Assembly (NCBI GenBank): GCA_947458455.1
Contig: CANGYJ010000006.1
Span: forward strand, 186,001 to 250,000
Direction: 5' to 3'
Source of the DNA: Verrucomicrobiaceae bacterium
GTDB lineage: Bacteria; Verrucomicrobiota; Verrucomicrobiia; Verrucomicrobiales; Verrucomicrobiaceae
DNA: 64,000 bases
The notes under the pieces are model-generated. The model ran no database searches and was not told where the DNA came from. It saw nothing but the letters and a program-made list of their open reading frames with translations. Shown here piece by piece: positions 8,137-16,884 of this stretch. How positions within the stretch are numbered: position 1 is the first letter of the stretch; each line of letters starts with the position of its first letter. The translations under genes were made by a program, and so were the position numbers.

Positions 8137-9546
8137 TCATGCTTCCCTCAGCAGGATGGCATCCACATTCACGCCATCGTAAAGGGCATCGCTGAGGATC
8201 ACGAGGGGATCGCCTGGCTTGATGAAATTGTCCCGCCGGAGGATATCCAGAGCCTCGCGGATGCTCTTTTCGGGGTTTCCCTCTTCGAAGGAGAGCACAA
8301 AGGGATGCACGCCACGGGCGGTCACTAGCGTGCGGGAGACGTGCAAATTCGGCGTGAAGGCAAAAATCGGCGCAAACTCCGGCCGCTGATGCGCCAGCAG
8401 ATGCGCCATGACGCCACGCAGGGTGAAAACGAGCAGCTTCGAGCCCTCAATGCTGTTGGCGAGGGCGATGGCGGCCTTCACAGTCTTGTGCTTGTTCGTC
8501 TTGAGCGGGGCATCACTGGCGAAACGCCCGGAGGGATACTTTTTCTCGATGCGGCTGATCACCGTGTCGAGCACCTCCACGCACTTCGTGGCATAGCGGC
8601 CCACGCTTGTCTCCCCGCTGAGCATCACGCAGTCCACCTGCTCAATGACCGCATTGAAAATATCCGTCACCTCGGCGCGGGTGGGCACCGGGTTCTCGAT
8701 CATGCTTTCGAGCATCTGCGTGGCCACGATGACCTTCCGGCCATGATAAGAGCAGCGCTCCACGATCTGGCGCTGGATCAAAGGCAGGTCCTCGATGGGC
8801 ATTTCGCTGCCCAGATCACCACGGGCGATCATGATGCCGCCGCTGGATTCCACCAGCGCATCGATGTTGTCGAGCGCCTGCTTGTTTTCGATCTTGGCGA
8901 TGACGCGGGCCTTGCTGCGCTTCTGCTCGATGAGCAACTGAAGGTGCTGAATGTGCCCCGGCTCGCGGGCAAAGCTCAGCGCGAAGTAGTCCACCCCCAG
9001 CTCCACGCCGAGATCGAGGTCCGAGTAGTCCTTCTGCGTGAGTGGCGGCAGGCGCACGGGGATACCGGGCAGATTGATATGGCGGCGGGATTTCATCTCC
9101 CCTTTCGTCAGCACCGTTCCGGTCACATGCTTCTGCGTCACCTCCGTGGCTTTGATCTGAATCATGCCGCCATCGACCATGATGACGTCCCCGGCCTTCA
9201 AATCCTTGCCGAGATCCGGGTAGTTCACCGTCACGGAATACTGCGTGCTCGGCGTAGCCTCGGGACGGCAGCGAAACTCCACCACATCTCCCACCTGGAG
9301 CTGCCAGGGCTGCTCCACATCTCCGGTGCGAATGCTGGGGCCGGTGAGATCCATCAGCACCGCGATTTCACGCTTGGTGGCCGCCGCGGCCTCCCGCACT
9401 CGGGCGTAAACCATGCGCACCCAGTCGTGCGAGGCGTGGCTCATGTTCAGGCGCATCACATCGGCTCCCTTGGCGATCAATTCCGCGATGACTTCAGGGC
9501 TTTCAGTGGCGGGACCGAGGGTACAAAGGATTTTGGTTTTGCGCAT
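8137..9546 (-). CDS. pyk: Pyruvate kinase
   Basis: A 469-residue enzyme converting phosphoenolpyruvate and ADP to pyruvate and ATP, the last step of glycolysis. Recognisable segments are RKTKILCTLGPATESPEV at the start, the active-site strand VIAKIENKQALDNI, MIARGDLGSEMPIEDLPLIQ, and the ATQMLESMIENPVPTRAEVTD signature. The length is normal. The gene stands alone, with 52 bases to the next minus-strand gene upstream. The C-terminal allosteric domain is present and complete. Confidence 0.97.
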   Translation of the reverse strand: MRKTKILCTLGPATESPEVIAELIAKGADVMRLNMSHASHDWVRMVYARVREAAAATKREIAVLMDLTGPSIRTGDVEQPWQLQVGDVVEFRCRPEATPSTQYSVTVNYPDLGKDLKAGDVIMVDGGMIQIKATEVTQKHVTGTVLTKGEMKSRRHINLPGIPVRLPPLTQKDYSDLDLGVELGVDYFALSFAREPGHIQHLQLLIEQKRSKARVIAKIENKQALDNIDALVESSGGIMIARGDLGSEMPIEDLPLIQRQIVERCSYHGRKVIVATQMLESMIENPVPTRAEVTDIFNAVIEQVDCVMLSGETSVGRYATKCVEVLDTVISRIEKKYPSGRFASDAPLKTNKHKTVKAAIALANSIEGSKLLVFTLRGVMAHLLAHQRPEFAPIFAFTPNLHVSRTLVTARGVHPFVLSFEEGNPEKSIREALDILRRDNFIKPGDPLVILSDALYDGVNVDAILLREA

Positions 9547-9597
9547 GGGGTGGAGTTGGAGGTGCTGTCATGCGCTTGAAGCATGGAGCGGGCCGGT

Positions 9598-10392
9598 TCA
9601 AGCACCCAAATTGTCAAAAAGCCGCTGGTAGTTCCCTGCCACCACCTTTTCCGCCTCTTCGCGGCTGATCCCGTGCTGCGCCGCGATGAGATCGTAGCTC
9701 ACGCTGAGATTTAAAGGGTGGTTCACGTCCGCCGATGGCAGCGGATGCGGATTCAACTCCAGTGGCGGCCACATGTCCGGCGCATCCGTTTCCGCCAGCA
9801 GGCGCTCCAGCGGGATTTTGGCAATGGTGGCGAGCTGAGCGGCCTTGCGCGGATGGGCAAAGTAGGGACTCACCGAAAAGTAGCCGCCCAACCTCACAAA
9901 CCCCGGCACCATCTCCGCCGGGCCGCCATACGAGTGCAGCAGAAAACCTCGCCTCGGCAGCTTCCTCGACCTCAAAACCTCCTCCAGCAGTCCAAACGCC
10001 CGCAAACAATGAATCGTAATCGGTCGGTCCAATTCGACCGCGAGAGCCACCTGGGCACGAAAACAAGCCACTTGCGCCTCCACGTCGGGATTTTCGATCC
10101 AGCGATCCAGCCCCGTTTCTCCCACCACCGCCCTCGGATGCGCCACGAGATGCTCGCGAAGCTTTTCGAGCCACGGCGAGCCTCGTTCCTTCACATACCA
10201 CGGATGCAAACCAAACGCCGGCCGCACCCAGGTATGCTTTTGCGCCAGCTCCGCCACCTGCGGCCAATCCTCCTCGCACGAGCCATTCACGATCATCTCC
10301 CCAATGCCCGAGGATGGCACCGCCGCCGCGATTTCTTCCCGCCACGGATCAAGCCGCTCGTCCTGGAGATGATTGTGGGCGTCAAAAAGCAT
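9598..10392 (-). CDS. TatD-family metal-dependent hydrolase
   Basis: The start is placed at ATG 10392 (MLFDAHNHLQD); a TTG 12 bases upstream is less likely. Metal ligands are visible as DAHNH near the N-terminus, VGETGLDRW in the middle, TIHCLRAF, and ETDAPDMWP near the C-terminus, the usual order for TatD deoxyribonuclease-like TIM-barrel hydrolases. The protein is 264 residues, close to family length. It lies 12 bases downstream of the PP2C phosphatase gene and may share its transcript. The substrate is uncertain: TatD proteins act as 3'-5' exonucleases or D-aminoacyl deacylases. Confidence 0.9.
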   Translation of the reverse strand: MLFDAHNHLQDERLDPWREEIAAAVPSSGIGEMIVNGSCEEDWPQVAELAQKHTWVRPAFGLHPWYVKERGSPWLEKLREHLVAHPRAVVGETGLDRWIENPDVEAQVACFRAQVALAVELDRPITIHCLRAFGLLEEVLRSRKLPRRGFLLHSYGGPAEMVPGFVRLGGYFSVSPYFAHPRKAAQLATIAKIPLERLLAETDAPDMWPPLELNPHPLPSADVNHPLNLSVSYDLIAAQHGISREEAEKVVAGNYQRLFDNLGA

Positions 10393-10404
10393 GAACGCGG
10401 CCAA

Positions 10405-11223
10405 TTAAGTCACCTCCACCACCACCGCACTCGAGTTGTCGCGGCCGGATTCGGCCACGGCGTGCTCCACGAAGGCTTTCGCATCGCCACCCGCGATCAG
10501 CATGTCTTCCAACGCATGATCCCAGATGCCGTCGATAATGCCATCGGTGCAAAAGAAGAAACGGTCGCCACTCTCGCAGCCGACGGAGCCGGTCTGCGGC
10601 TCCAGGAACTGCTGATTCGCGCCGAGCACCTGGCTGAGGATGCTTTTGCGAGGATGCATGCGAGCCTCTCGCTCATTGATCTGCCCCTGACGACGCAGCC
10701 AGCCGACGTGGGAGTGATCCTCGGTGAGCTGGCGCAGCTTGCCTCCTTTGGGCAGCCAGTAAATGCGGCTGTCACCGATGTGGGCAAAGTGCATCCAGCC
10801 CGGTGTGAACCAGCCCAGACTGAGCGTGGCTCCCATGCCACGGCACTCCTCGTAGTAGCGGCCGAGTTTCAGCAACTCCTCGTGAATGCGGTGGATCAAT
10901 TCGATGAGCACATCGCCACGACCAGCCTCCATTTGATTCGCGGTCTGCTTGAAGCTCTGCGGCAGCAGCCGCGTAATCTTTTCCGCCGCGATCTTGCTGG
11001 CAAACTCGCCCGATTTGGCTCCGCCCATGCCATCGCTCACCGCGAAGACAAAGTCGCCCGTGTCGAGCGAGGCCTCGCCGATCTTGCCGAGGTAACGCAG
11101 CTCGCGAGAGTCAAAGTTCAGGCACAAGAAAGTGTCCTCGTTGTTGGCACGGACCTTCCCTGGATGGGTCATGCCTGACCATCGAAGGTGGTTGGGTGGT
11201 TGGGGCAGGTTGGGTTCGCTCAT
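10405..11223 (-). CDS. PP2C-type serine/threonine protein phosphatase
   Basis: A 272-residue, single-domain PPM phosphatase without a membrane anchor. Metal-binding motifs are GKVRANNEDTFL (about residues 22-33), AVSDGMGGAKSGE (about 62-74), THIGDSRIYWLP-type GDSR, FFCTDGIIDGI, and GRDNSSAVVVEV at the C-terminus. It removes phosphate from Ser/Thr with Mn or Mg. Its start overlaps the stop of a small kinase-like gene by four bases (ATGA), which suggests a coupled writer/eraser pair. Confidence 0.93.
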   Translation of the reverse strand: MSEPNLPQPPNHLRWSGMTHPGKVRANNEDTFLCLNFDSRELRYLGKIGEASLDTGDFVFAVSDGMGGAKSGEFASKIAAEKITRLLPQSFKQTANQMEAGRGDVLIELIHRIHEELLKLGRYYEECRGMGATLSLGWFTPGWMHFAHIGDSRIYWLPKGGKLRQLTEDHSHVGWLRRQGQINEREARMHPRKSILSQVLGANQQFLEPQTGSVGCESGDRFFFCTDGIIDGIWDHALEDMLIAGGDAKAFVEHAVAESGRDNSSAVVVEVT

Positions 11224-11618
11224 GAAGCGGGTTTCGCAGGCAGGTCGAGGATGGTGGCGAGTTCGAAATCAATGATGCAGAATCTCCCGTCGCTGGCCCG
11301 GTAGGTGATGTTTCGATCAAAGGGATCATCGTGGCGGATGCCAAAGTCTTTCTCCAGCTCATCAAAGAGCGATTTCACCTTACCCTCGCTGATGCGCTCG
11401 ACACGGGCACCGCAGTTCGTCGTGATGAGGTAAAGCTGGTCTTCATGGGCCTCGATCACCCGCGGCACATAGTCGCACTGGCGTTCCTCCAGCACCTTGA
11501 GGACGCGGACTTCGTTGGTGAAACGTTCCGCCGCATTCGGACCCCGAAAATGCTTATGGACGCGTCCGTCGTAACCGATTCGGACCAGAGCGCGTTGGGT
11601 GTTTTTGGCTTCGTGCAT
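11220..11618 (-). CDS. Very small protein-kinase-like protein
   Basis: The start is taken at ATG 11618 (MHEAKNTQRALVRIG), giving 132 residues; upstream in-frame sequence is low-quality leader. The protein looks like a minimal eukaryotic-like kinase fold. It has an N-terminal strand pair with GYDGRVHKHFRG, a hinge YLITTNCGARV, a catalytic-loop-like GIRHDDPFDRNITYR (H-D-x4-N pattern) and a metal-binding-like FCIIDFELA in place of DFG. This resembles the RIO/lipopolysaccharide-kinase subgroup, but the N-lobe is extremely short. It overlaps the PP2C gene by four bases. Activity is unproven; it may be a reduced kinase or a phosphate-binding partner of the phosphatase. Confidence 0.7.
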   Translation of the reverse strand: MHEAKNTQRALVRIGYDGRVHKHFRGPNAAERFTNEVRVLKVLEERQCDYVPRVIEAHEDQLYLITTNCGARVERISEGKVKSLFDELEKDFGIRHDDPFDRNITYRASDGRFCIIDFELATILDLPAKPAS

Positions 11619-11779
11619 GGGGGTGACGCGAACTTCCCGAGCACAGGCACTCCGCGCAAGGCAGGAGATTTCGCCAGGGTGCTGGGAGGTACTATTTCGT
11701 ATCTTTGCTTTGGTTGGTCGAAAAAAAAGGGAGCCCCCTGGATGTTGGAACATGCCTCGACCATAGACGAACGGCAGCT

Positions 11780-12004
11780 CCCCTCACCTAACCTCTCCCC
11801 GCGAACACGCCAAGAAGCAGGCGGATACGCCCTGCGGGGAGAGGGACTGAAAAAGTGTGCGTCATGAGTTGAAGCCTTTACACCTTCACAGGGCGGAAGT
11901 TGGCGCGTTTCAATCAAGAGTCGATGCGCACTTTCTGGTCCCTCTCCCCCCAATTGGCAGCCGATCACATCATCGCATGATGCGGGGAGAGGTTAGGTGA
12001 GGGG
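11780..12004. repeat. 225-bp fold-back element with perfect 23-bp inverted ends
   Basis: The first 23 bases (start CCCCTCACCTAACC) are the exact reverse complement of the last 23 (11982-12004). A nested imperfect inverted pair lies inside: GGGGAGAGGGACTG near 11836 against CTGGTCCCTCTCCCC near 11936. The element fills most of the 557-bp gap between the kinase-like gene and the SDR gene and codes for nothing obvious. It looks like a MITE or large REP element; no matching second copy was seen in this window. Confidence 0.85.
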
Positions 12005-12176
12005 ATATCGAACGATCAGTACCCCGGCGAACGCACCCACTTCCCGGATGAACCAAAAAACGCGAGAGGTCCGAAAAGAACGGCTGCTCAAAGCAGCCCT
12101 GTTTTTTCGCCTTTTTTCGTTTCTTTCGGCTACCCGCCTTGGAAACCTACCAAAGTACAATTATGCAGCACGCCTC

Positions 12177-12989
12177 ATGACCCACGGTTTCCCTCTCGAA
12201 AACTGCCGCGCCCTCATCACCGGTGCCTCCTCCGGCCTCGGAGCGGAGTTTGCACGTCAACTCGCCCCGCACGCCGCCGAACTCATTCTCGTGGCCCGGC
12301 GTGGTGATGTGCTCGAAGAGGTCAAATCAAGCCTCGCCGGTCAAAAAGCTCGCGTGACCTGCTTCGCCGCTGATCTCGGCAGCGATGCCGGAAGAGCCTC
12401 GCTGATGACTTTTCTCGATCAAAACGGCCTCAAGCCCAATTTGCTCATCAACAACGCCGGCCTCGGCGATTACGGCCCCTTCGCCTCCTCGCCCGCCGAC
12501 AAAACGCGGCTGCAAATCGACCTCAACATCACGGCGCTCACCATGCTCACCCATGCCCTGCTGCCGAAAATAGAAGGTCGTGGTGGCATTTTGAATGTCA
12601 GCTCGCTCGCCAGCACGCTGCCGATGCCGGAACTGGCCGTTTATGCGGCCTCGAAAAGCTATGTGACGAGCTTTTCCGAAGCCCTCGCCATCGAGCTGGC
12701 TCCACGCGGCATCAGCGTCACCTGCGTGTGCCCCGGCCCCACGCCCACGAACTTCAGCCAGACCGCGAAACGCAACGACGGCACCGATACGAATCGCGAT
12801 GGTCAGGCCCTCCTGCGCATTCTGCCTTCTCAAGTCGTTAGTGAAGCGCTCACTGCGTTACAAAGCGGCCAATCATGCGTCTTTCCCGGCATGGGCGTGA
12901 AGGTGGCGGGCAGCCTCTTCCGCCTCATGCCACGTTTTCTCATGCGCTGGATTCTGCGCCGCCGGATGAGCCATCAAGGCTCCAAATAG
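12177..12989 (+). CDS. Short-chain dehydrogenase/reductase
   Basis: The ATG at 12177 gives a 270-residue SDR; upstream in-frame sequence is repeat-derived and not SDR-like. The cofactor motif TGASSGLG lies at about residues 15-22, NNAG in LLINNAGLGDYG, the catalytic Ser in LNVSSLAST, and YAASK carries the active Tyr/Lys pair. The C-terminal 40 residues are basic and hydrophobic (LMPRFLMRWILRRR), as in the long-chain DltE/KR-like SDRs that associate with membranes. The substrate is unknown. The 3' end overlaps the convergent esterase gene by 16 bases. Confidence 0.92.
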   Translation: MTHGFPLENCRALITGASSGLGAEFARQLAPHAAELILVARRGDVLEEVKSSLAGQKARVTCFAADLGSDAGRASLMTFLDQNGLKPNLLINNAGLGDYGPFASSPADKTRLQIDLNITALTMLTHALLPKIEGRGGILNVSSLASTLPMPELAVYAASKSYVTSFSEALAIELAPRGISVTCVCPGPTPTNFSQTAKRNDGTDTNRDGQALLRILPSQVVSEALTALQSGQSCVFPGMGVKVAGSLFRLMPRFLMRWILRRRMSHQGSK

Positions 12990-13843
12990 CCCATCGACTT
13001 CATCCACTCGATCACACGGTTCGGCCACTCATTGACCGGCTGGCCGTTTTTGCGCATGCCAAAGCCGTGGCCGCCCTTCGCGTAAATATGTAGTTCGGCG
13101 GGCAGGTTCTTCTTTTTGTATTCGAGGTAGAGCAGAGCACTGCCGGAAGCCGGCCACGGATCGTCGTGGGCATGCACAAAGCACATCGGCGGGGATTTTT
13201 CCTTCACCTCAAAGCCCGGCAGCAGCTTCGTCGGCTCTTCCTTGCTCACGAGGTAGGCGGGATAGACGGGGATGGCGAAGTTGGGCGTCGCGTCGTCCAC
13301 ATCGAGCGCGGGATCGACCGTGTAGGTGCGGTCATTCGCATGTAGCGCGGTCATCACCGTGAGGTGACCGCCAGCGGAGAAGCCGAGAATGCCCACGCGG
13401 TCCTTTTTGATACCCCACTCAGCGGCGTAATGGCGGATCATCCCCATCGCACGCTGCGCATCCTGCAAAGCCTCGCGGCCTGGATCCTTCGGATCACGCT
13501 TCGGCACGCGGTATTTGAGCAGGATGCCGGTGACACCGTGCTTGTTGAGGAATTCACATACCTGCGAGCCCTCGTGCTCATACGCCAGGATGCCGTAGCC
13601 GCCACCAGGGCACACCAGCACCGCCGCGCCATTCGGTCTCTCGGGTTGGAAGACGGTGATCATCGGCTCCGTGACGTTGGTGATGCGCTGCACGTCGTCT
13701 GCGGACTTCTTCGGCACTTCCTTTTCCGCCTCCATCTTGAAGCCCGGCTTCTCGGGAGCGCCTTGCGGCCAGAGTTTCATCTGAATGGGTTCCGCGGCAA
13801 ACAGGCTGCCGCAGGCGAGGAAGAGGGCGGGCGTGAACTTCAT
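12974..13843 (-). CDS. Secreted alpha/beta-hydrolase (acetyl-xylan-esterase-like)
   Basis: A 289-residue protein with a short signal peptide (FTPALFLACGSLFAA). The oxyanion segment VLVCPGGGYGILAYEHEG, the nucleophile elbow GILGFSAGGHL, the acid strand in FVHAHDDPWP and a terminal His in KGGHGFGMR are all visible. This is the BD-FAE/Axe2-like arrangement of exported carbohydrate esterases common in Verrucomicrobia and Planctomycetes. It probably removes acetyl or feruloyl groups from polysaccharides, but the substrate cannot be read from sequence. It ends inside the convergent SDR gene. Confidence 0.88.
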   Translation of the reverse strand: MKFTPALFLACGSLFAAEPIQMKLWPQGAPEKPGFKMEAEKEVPKKSADDVQRITNVTEPMITVFQPERPNGAAVLVCPGGGYGILAYEHEGSQVCEFLNKHGVTGILLKYRVPKRDPKDPGREALQDAQRAMGMIRHYAAEWGIKKDRVGILGFSAGGHLTVMTALHANDRTYTVDPALDVDDATPNFAIPVYPAYLVSKEEPTKLLPGFEVKEKSPPMCFVHAHDDPWPASGSALLYLEYKKKNLPAELHIYAKGGHGFGMRKNGQPVNEWPNRVIEWMKSMGYLEP

Positions 13844-13867
13844 GGTGGGCCGCCATTGGAGCGGAAA

Positions 13868-15148
13868 TCACCGCGCTACGCAAGGCAGCATCATGGCATC
13901 CCGCATGCCGTGGAGGATTTTTTTGTCCGAAGGGCATACCGTGGCCAGTACGCCACCGAGCACCGGCTCGTCCACGGCCGACGCCCCAAAGTAATACGGG
14001 CACAATCGCACCCGGCTCGGCATCAGCCGCGTGCTTTGCGTCTCCTCCACCCAGGCCGGATGTGTCACCACCTTGGCCCGATGAAACTCCTGAAGCACGA
14101 ATGGATTCGTCGGGAAGCTCGCCAGCGCCTCGTCGATGGCCGCGCCCCACTGCTCCTGCGAGAGATCGTGGCCGATGAAGACGCCCCGCGAGCCCCAGCC
14201 ACGCTCCGAGAAGCCGCTGATCTTCAAAACGAGTTCCCGCTTCTTGCCTCCAAAAGTTTTCATCTCACTCCAACTCTGGATGTCGAGCTTGGGAAACACC
14301 GCGAAGGGCGGCAGCGGCGTGGGATCGACCACCCAGCCGAAGGGAATGCACTTTTTGAGAAGTTCCTGGTTCTTGGTTCCTAGTTGTTCGTTCCAGTAGT
14401 CTTCGAGAGCGGGTGACCAGAAGAGAGCAAGCCAGAGTTTTTCTTCGAGGAAGGCTTTCAACGGCGGCGTGAAGCTCAGCTCGCCATTCTCGGCCATACG
14501 GAGCATCGCATCGGCATTTTCCACGTTCGCGAGATCGAAGAGTTCAAAGAAGCGGTAGATCGCCGCGCCGCTCAGTTCATACGGCTGCACCTCCCAGGGC
14601 CGCAAAACACGCCGACCGAGCTTTTCCGCCAGCCATTCCATCTCCGGCACATAATCGCCCGACTCCCGTGAGACGAGGATGTCCTCCGCTGGAAACGTCT
14701 GCGCGAAAGCCTCCAGCATGCCTGAGGCACCCCCGATCACGTTTTGGCCAAGCGAGGCATAGGTTTCATTCAGCCACGCCGTCAGGCCGATGCCGCCCGG
14801 CAGCGAATCCAGCTCTGAAATCGTCACGCCCGTCTCCGTCAGCACGAGGTCGGGGCGCAGCACGGCAGGCAGTTCATTCCGCCAACGGGCCAGCCGACCG
14901 AGCTTCACCACCCGCTCCGGCTTGCCCTGATCCAGCAAACGAGCCACCCAAGCATGCCGCTCATCAAAGTAGAGCGCATTGCAGGCCCGCTGAAACGCCC
15001 GCAACGCCGGCCCAAGCTCACGAATCAAGCTCACCGTGCCTTCATCCAAGGCAAACGCCTCCGGCGAGAGTACCCACTCCTTCTCCGCAAAGAATCCCTG
15101 TGCCGGAAACGCGGCACGCAGTCGGGAAATGGCATCAGCAGCACTCAT
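13868..15148 (-). CDS. Unrecognised protein, possibly ATP-grasp fold
   Basis: The start at ATG 15148 gives 426 residues; other in-frame ATGs lie at 15163 and 15232. No family is recognised with certainty. Features that suggest an ATP-grasp-like enzyme are ISELDSLPGGIGLTAWLNE in the N-terminal third, a lysine-bearing strand ELVLKISGFSERGWGSRGV followed by a helix, and NPFVLQEFHRAK, which resembles an ATP-grasp hinge (V-Q-E). The stretch YWNEQLGTKNQELLKK is encoded by heptamer repeats at 14358-14392, so part of the protein derives from repeat DNA. It lies 92 bases from the divergent cobalamin adenosyltransferase gene. Confidence 0.6.
   Translation of the reverse strand: MSAADAISRLRAAFPAQGFFAEKEWVLSPEAFALDEGTVSLIRELGPALRAFQRACNALYFDERHAWVARLLDQGKPERVVKLGRLARWRNELPAVLRPDLVLTETGVTISELDSLPGGIGLTAWLNETYASLGQNVIGGASGMLEAFAQTFPAEDILVSRESGDYVPEMEWLAEKLGRRVLRPWEVQPYELSGAAIYRFFELFDLANVENADAMLRMAENGELSFTPPLKAFLEEKLWLALFWSPALEDYWNEQLGTKNQELLKKCIPFGWVVDPTPLPPFAVFPKLDIQSWSEMKTFGGKKRELVLKISGFSERGWGSRGVFIGHDLSQEQWGAAIDEALASFPTNPFVLQEFHRAKVVTHPAWVEETQSTRLMPSRVRLCPYYFGASAVDEPVLGGVLATVCPSDKKILHGMRDAMMLPCVAR
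14358..14392 (-). repeat. Five heptamers inside a coding region
   Basis: Read on the minus strand, five contiguous 7-mers occur in strict phase: AACGAAC, AACTAGG, AACCAAG, AACCAGG, AACTTCT. They encode the polar stretch around NEQLGTKNQELL of the 426-residue protein without breaking its frame. The consensus AACYNRG matches the intergenic heptads elsewhere in the window. Confidence 0.85.
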
Positions 15149-15240
15149 GTGTCCGCTGTCCATGCCGGAACTTCGCCCGATGGGAAGTGAAAAAAATCTT
15201 CGCGTGACTCCGGCGCTGCCTTGCCCATGCATGCGCCCCC

Positions 15241-15783
15241 ATGTCCATCACCACCCGCAAAGGCGACGACGGCTCGACCGACCTTCTCTTCGGCGTCCGC
15301 GCCGCGAAATCCCATCCCCGCATTCACGCCCTCGGCAGCGTGGATGAATTAAACGCCGCCCTCGGCCCGCTGCGCATCACCGCCGCGAAGGCAGAGACGC
15401 GTGAATTCCTCCCGCAGGTGCAGCGTTGGCTCATCAGCCTCATGGGCGAGCTAGCCACCCCGCCGGGCTTGGAGGCCAAATATGCCGCCACGCACAAAGA
15501 CCTCATCTCCGCCGAGCAGATTGCCCTGCTCGACACCCTCGCCGCGAAGCTGGAGGCCTCCGGGGCGCTTCAGTTCAAAGGTTGGGCACTCCCCGGTGAG
15601 GCCGGTGTGATGAGCGGTGCCCATGCCGATCTCGCCCGCGTGGCCTGTCGCCGTGCTGAGCGCAGCGTGATCGACCTCCATGACACCCCCGAAGCCGTGC
15701 CAAACCGCGAAATCGCCCGCTTTTTGAACCGCCTCTCCGATGTGCTCTGGCTGCTGGCACGCTGGGAGGAGCGGGCGGCTTGA
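15241..15783 (+). CDS. Cob(I)alamin adenosyltransferase, PduO type
   Basis: A 180-residue enzyme that transfers the adenosyl group of ATP to cob(I)alamin to make coenzyme B12. The N-terminal TTRKGDDGSTDLLFG motif is the ATP-binding signature of PduO/MMAB enzymes. The C-terminal half has VACRRAERSVIDL and RFLNRLSDVLWLLARWEE, also characteristic. The length is normal. No cobalamin riboswitch was found upstream. Its presence indicates that the cell uses adenosylcobalamin, although no B12-dependent mutase is visible here. Confidence 0.94.
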   Translation: MSITTRKGDDGSTDLLFGVRAAKSHPRIHALGSVDELNAALGPLRITAAKAETREFLPQVQRWLISLMGELATPPGLEAKYAATHKDLISAEQIALLDTLAAKLEASGALQFKGWALPGEAGVMSGAHADLARVACRRAERSVIDLHDTPEAVPNREIARFLNRLSDVLWLLARWEERAA

Positions 15784-15877
15784 TCGAGACTTTGCGACGG
15801 TTCTGAACCTACCTTTGGCTTGCCGATTGTGAAGGCGACCCGTAGCGTACCCGCTTCACGCCCATTTTTGACCTCTC

Positions 15878-16882
15878 ATGCTCATCCAATCGAAAGCCTT
15901 CGCCCGTGCCGGCCTTGTCGGAAATCCCTCCGATGGCTACTTCGGCAAGACGATCTCCTTCATCATCCGGAATTTCCATGCGGAGGTCACCCTCTACGAA
16001 ACGCCGGAACTCCGCATCGAGCCAGCGGATCGTGATTTGAGCGTCTTCGGCAGCATTGAGGAGCTCGTGCGCACGGTGCGGCAGTTTGGTTACTACGGCG
16101 GCATGCGCCTGCTCAAAGCCTGCGTGAAGCGCTTCTTCGAATACTGCTCCAAGCATGGCATCGACCTCCACGGCCGGAATTTCACCCTTCGCTACTCCAG
16201 CAATGTGCCGCCGCAGGTCGGCATGGCCGGCAGCAGTGCCATCATCACCGCCTGCTGGCGGGCCTTGATGGAGTTTTACCGCGTCGAAATCCCGAAGCAC
16301 CTCGTGCCCAGCCTCGTCCTCAGCGTGGAAAATGACGAGCTCGGCATCCCCGCCGGCCTTCAGGACCGCGTCATCCAGACCTACGAGGGCGTCGTCTTCA
16401 TGGACTTCAACCGCGCCAGCGTGGAAAAGCTCGGCTACGGCATCTACGAGGAGATCGATCCCGCGTTGCTCCCTCCCGTTTACGTCGCCTACACCACCCA
16501 GCTCAGCGAAGGCACGGAAGTCTTCCACAACGACATCCGCGGTCGCTGGAACCGCGGTGAACGCGAAGTCGTCAGCGCCATGTATCAATGGGCCGGGCTG
16601 GCTCATCGGGTGAAGGACATGATCCTCGAAGGCCGTGGCCGCGAGATCGGCCCCCTGCTCAATGAGAATTTCGACCTACGTCGCCGCCTCTATAAAATCA
16701 GCCAGGGAAACATCGACATGGTCGAGGCCGCTCGCGAAGTGGGTGCCAGCGCCAAATTCACCGGCTCCGGCGGTGCCATCGTCGGCACCTATGAGGATGA
16801 CGCCATGTTTGAGAAGCTACGCACCGTGCTCGAACCCATGAAAGTGGCCGTCATCAAGCCGCAGATCCTGCTAGAAGGATAA
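15878..16882 (+). CDS. GHMP-family sugar kinase (glucuronokinase-like)
   Basis: A 334-residue kinase. The phosphate-binding loop PPQVGMAGSSAI lies at residues 111-122. The N-terminal GLVGNPSDGYFGKTIS and the C-terminal GASAKFTGSGGAIVGTY complete the GHMP motif set. Among GHMP enzymes the closest feel is the glucuronokinase and heptose/fucose-1-kinase subgroup rather than galactokinase or homoserine kinase; this is inference. The gene is monocistronic and ends 2 bases before the convergent plsC gene, with no room for a terminator. Confidence 0.88.
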   Translation: MLIQSKAFARAGLVGNPSDGYFGKTISFIIRNFHAEVTLYETPELRIEPADRDLSVFGSIEELVRTVRQFGYYGGMRLLKACVKRFFEYCSKHGIDLHGRNFTLRYSSNVPPQVGMAGSSAIITACWRALMEFYRVEIPKHLVPSLVLSVENDELGIPAGLQDRVIQTYEGVVFMDFNRASVEKLGYGIYEEIDPALLPPVYVAYTTQLSEGTEVFHNDIRGRWNRGEREVVSAMYQWAGLAHRVKDMILEGRGREIGPLLNENFDLRRRLYKISQGNIDMVEAAREVGASAKFTGSGGAIVGTYEDDAMFEKLRTVLEPMKVAVIKPQILLEG

Positions 16883-16884
16883 GA

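Noticed and set aside
8341-9579. 412-codon plus-strand frame over pyk
   Set aside because: Pyruvate kinase on the minus strand is unmistakable; the plus frame is a His/Arg-rich shadow.
15190-15240. Cobalamin riboswitch before the PduO-type gene
   Set aside because: The gap to the divergent gene is only 92 bases and no B12-box-like sequence is visible.
15809-16606. 265-codon minus-strand frame over the GHMP kinase
   Set aside because: The GHMP motifs on the plus strand are complete; the minus frame lacks any family feature.
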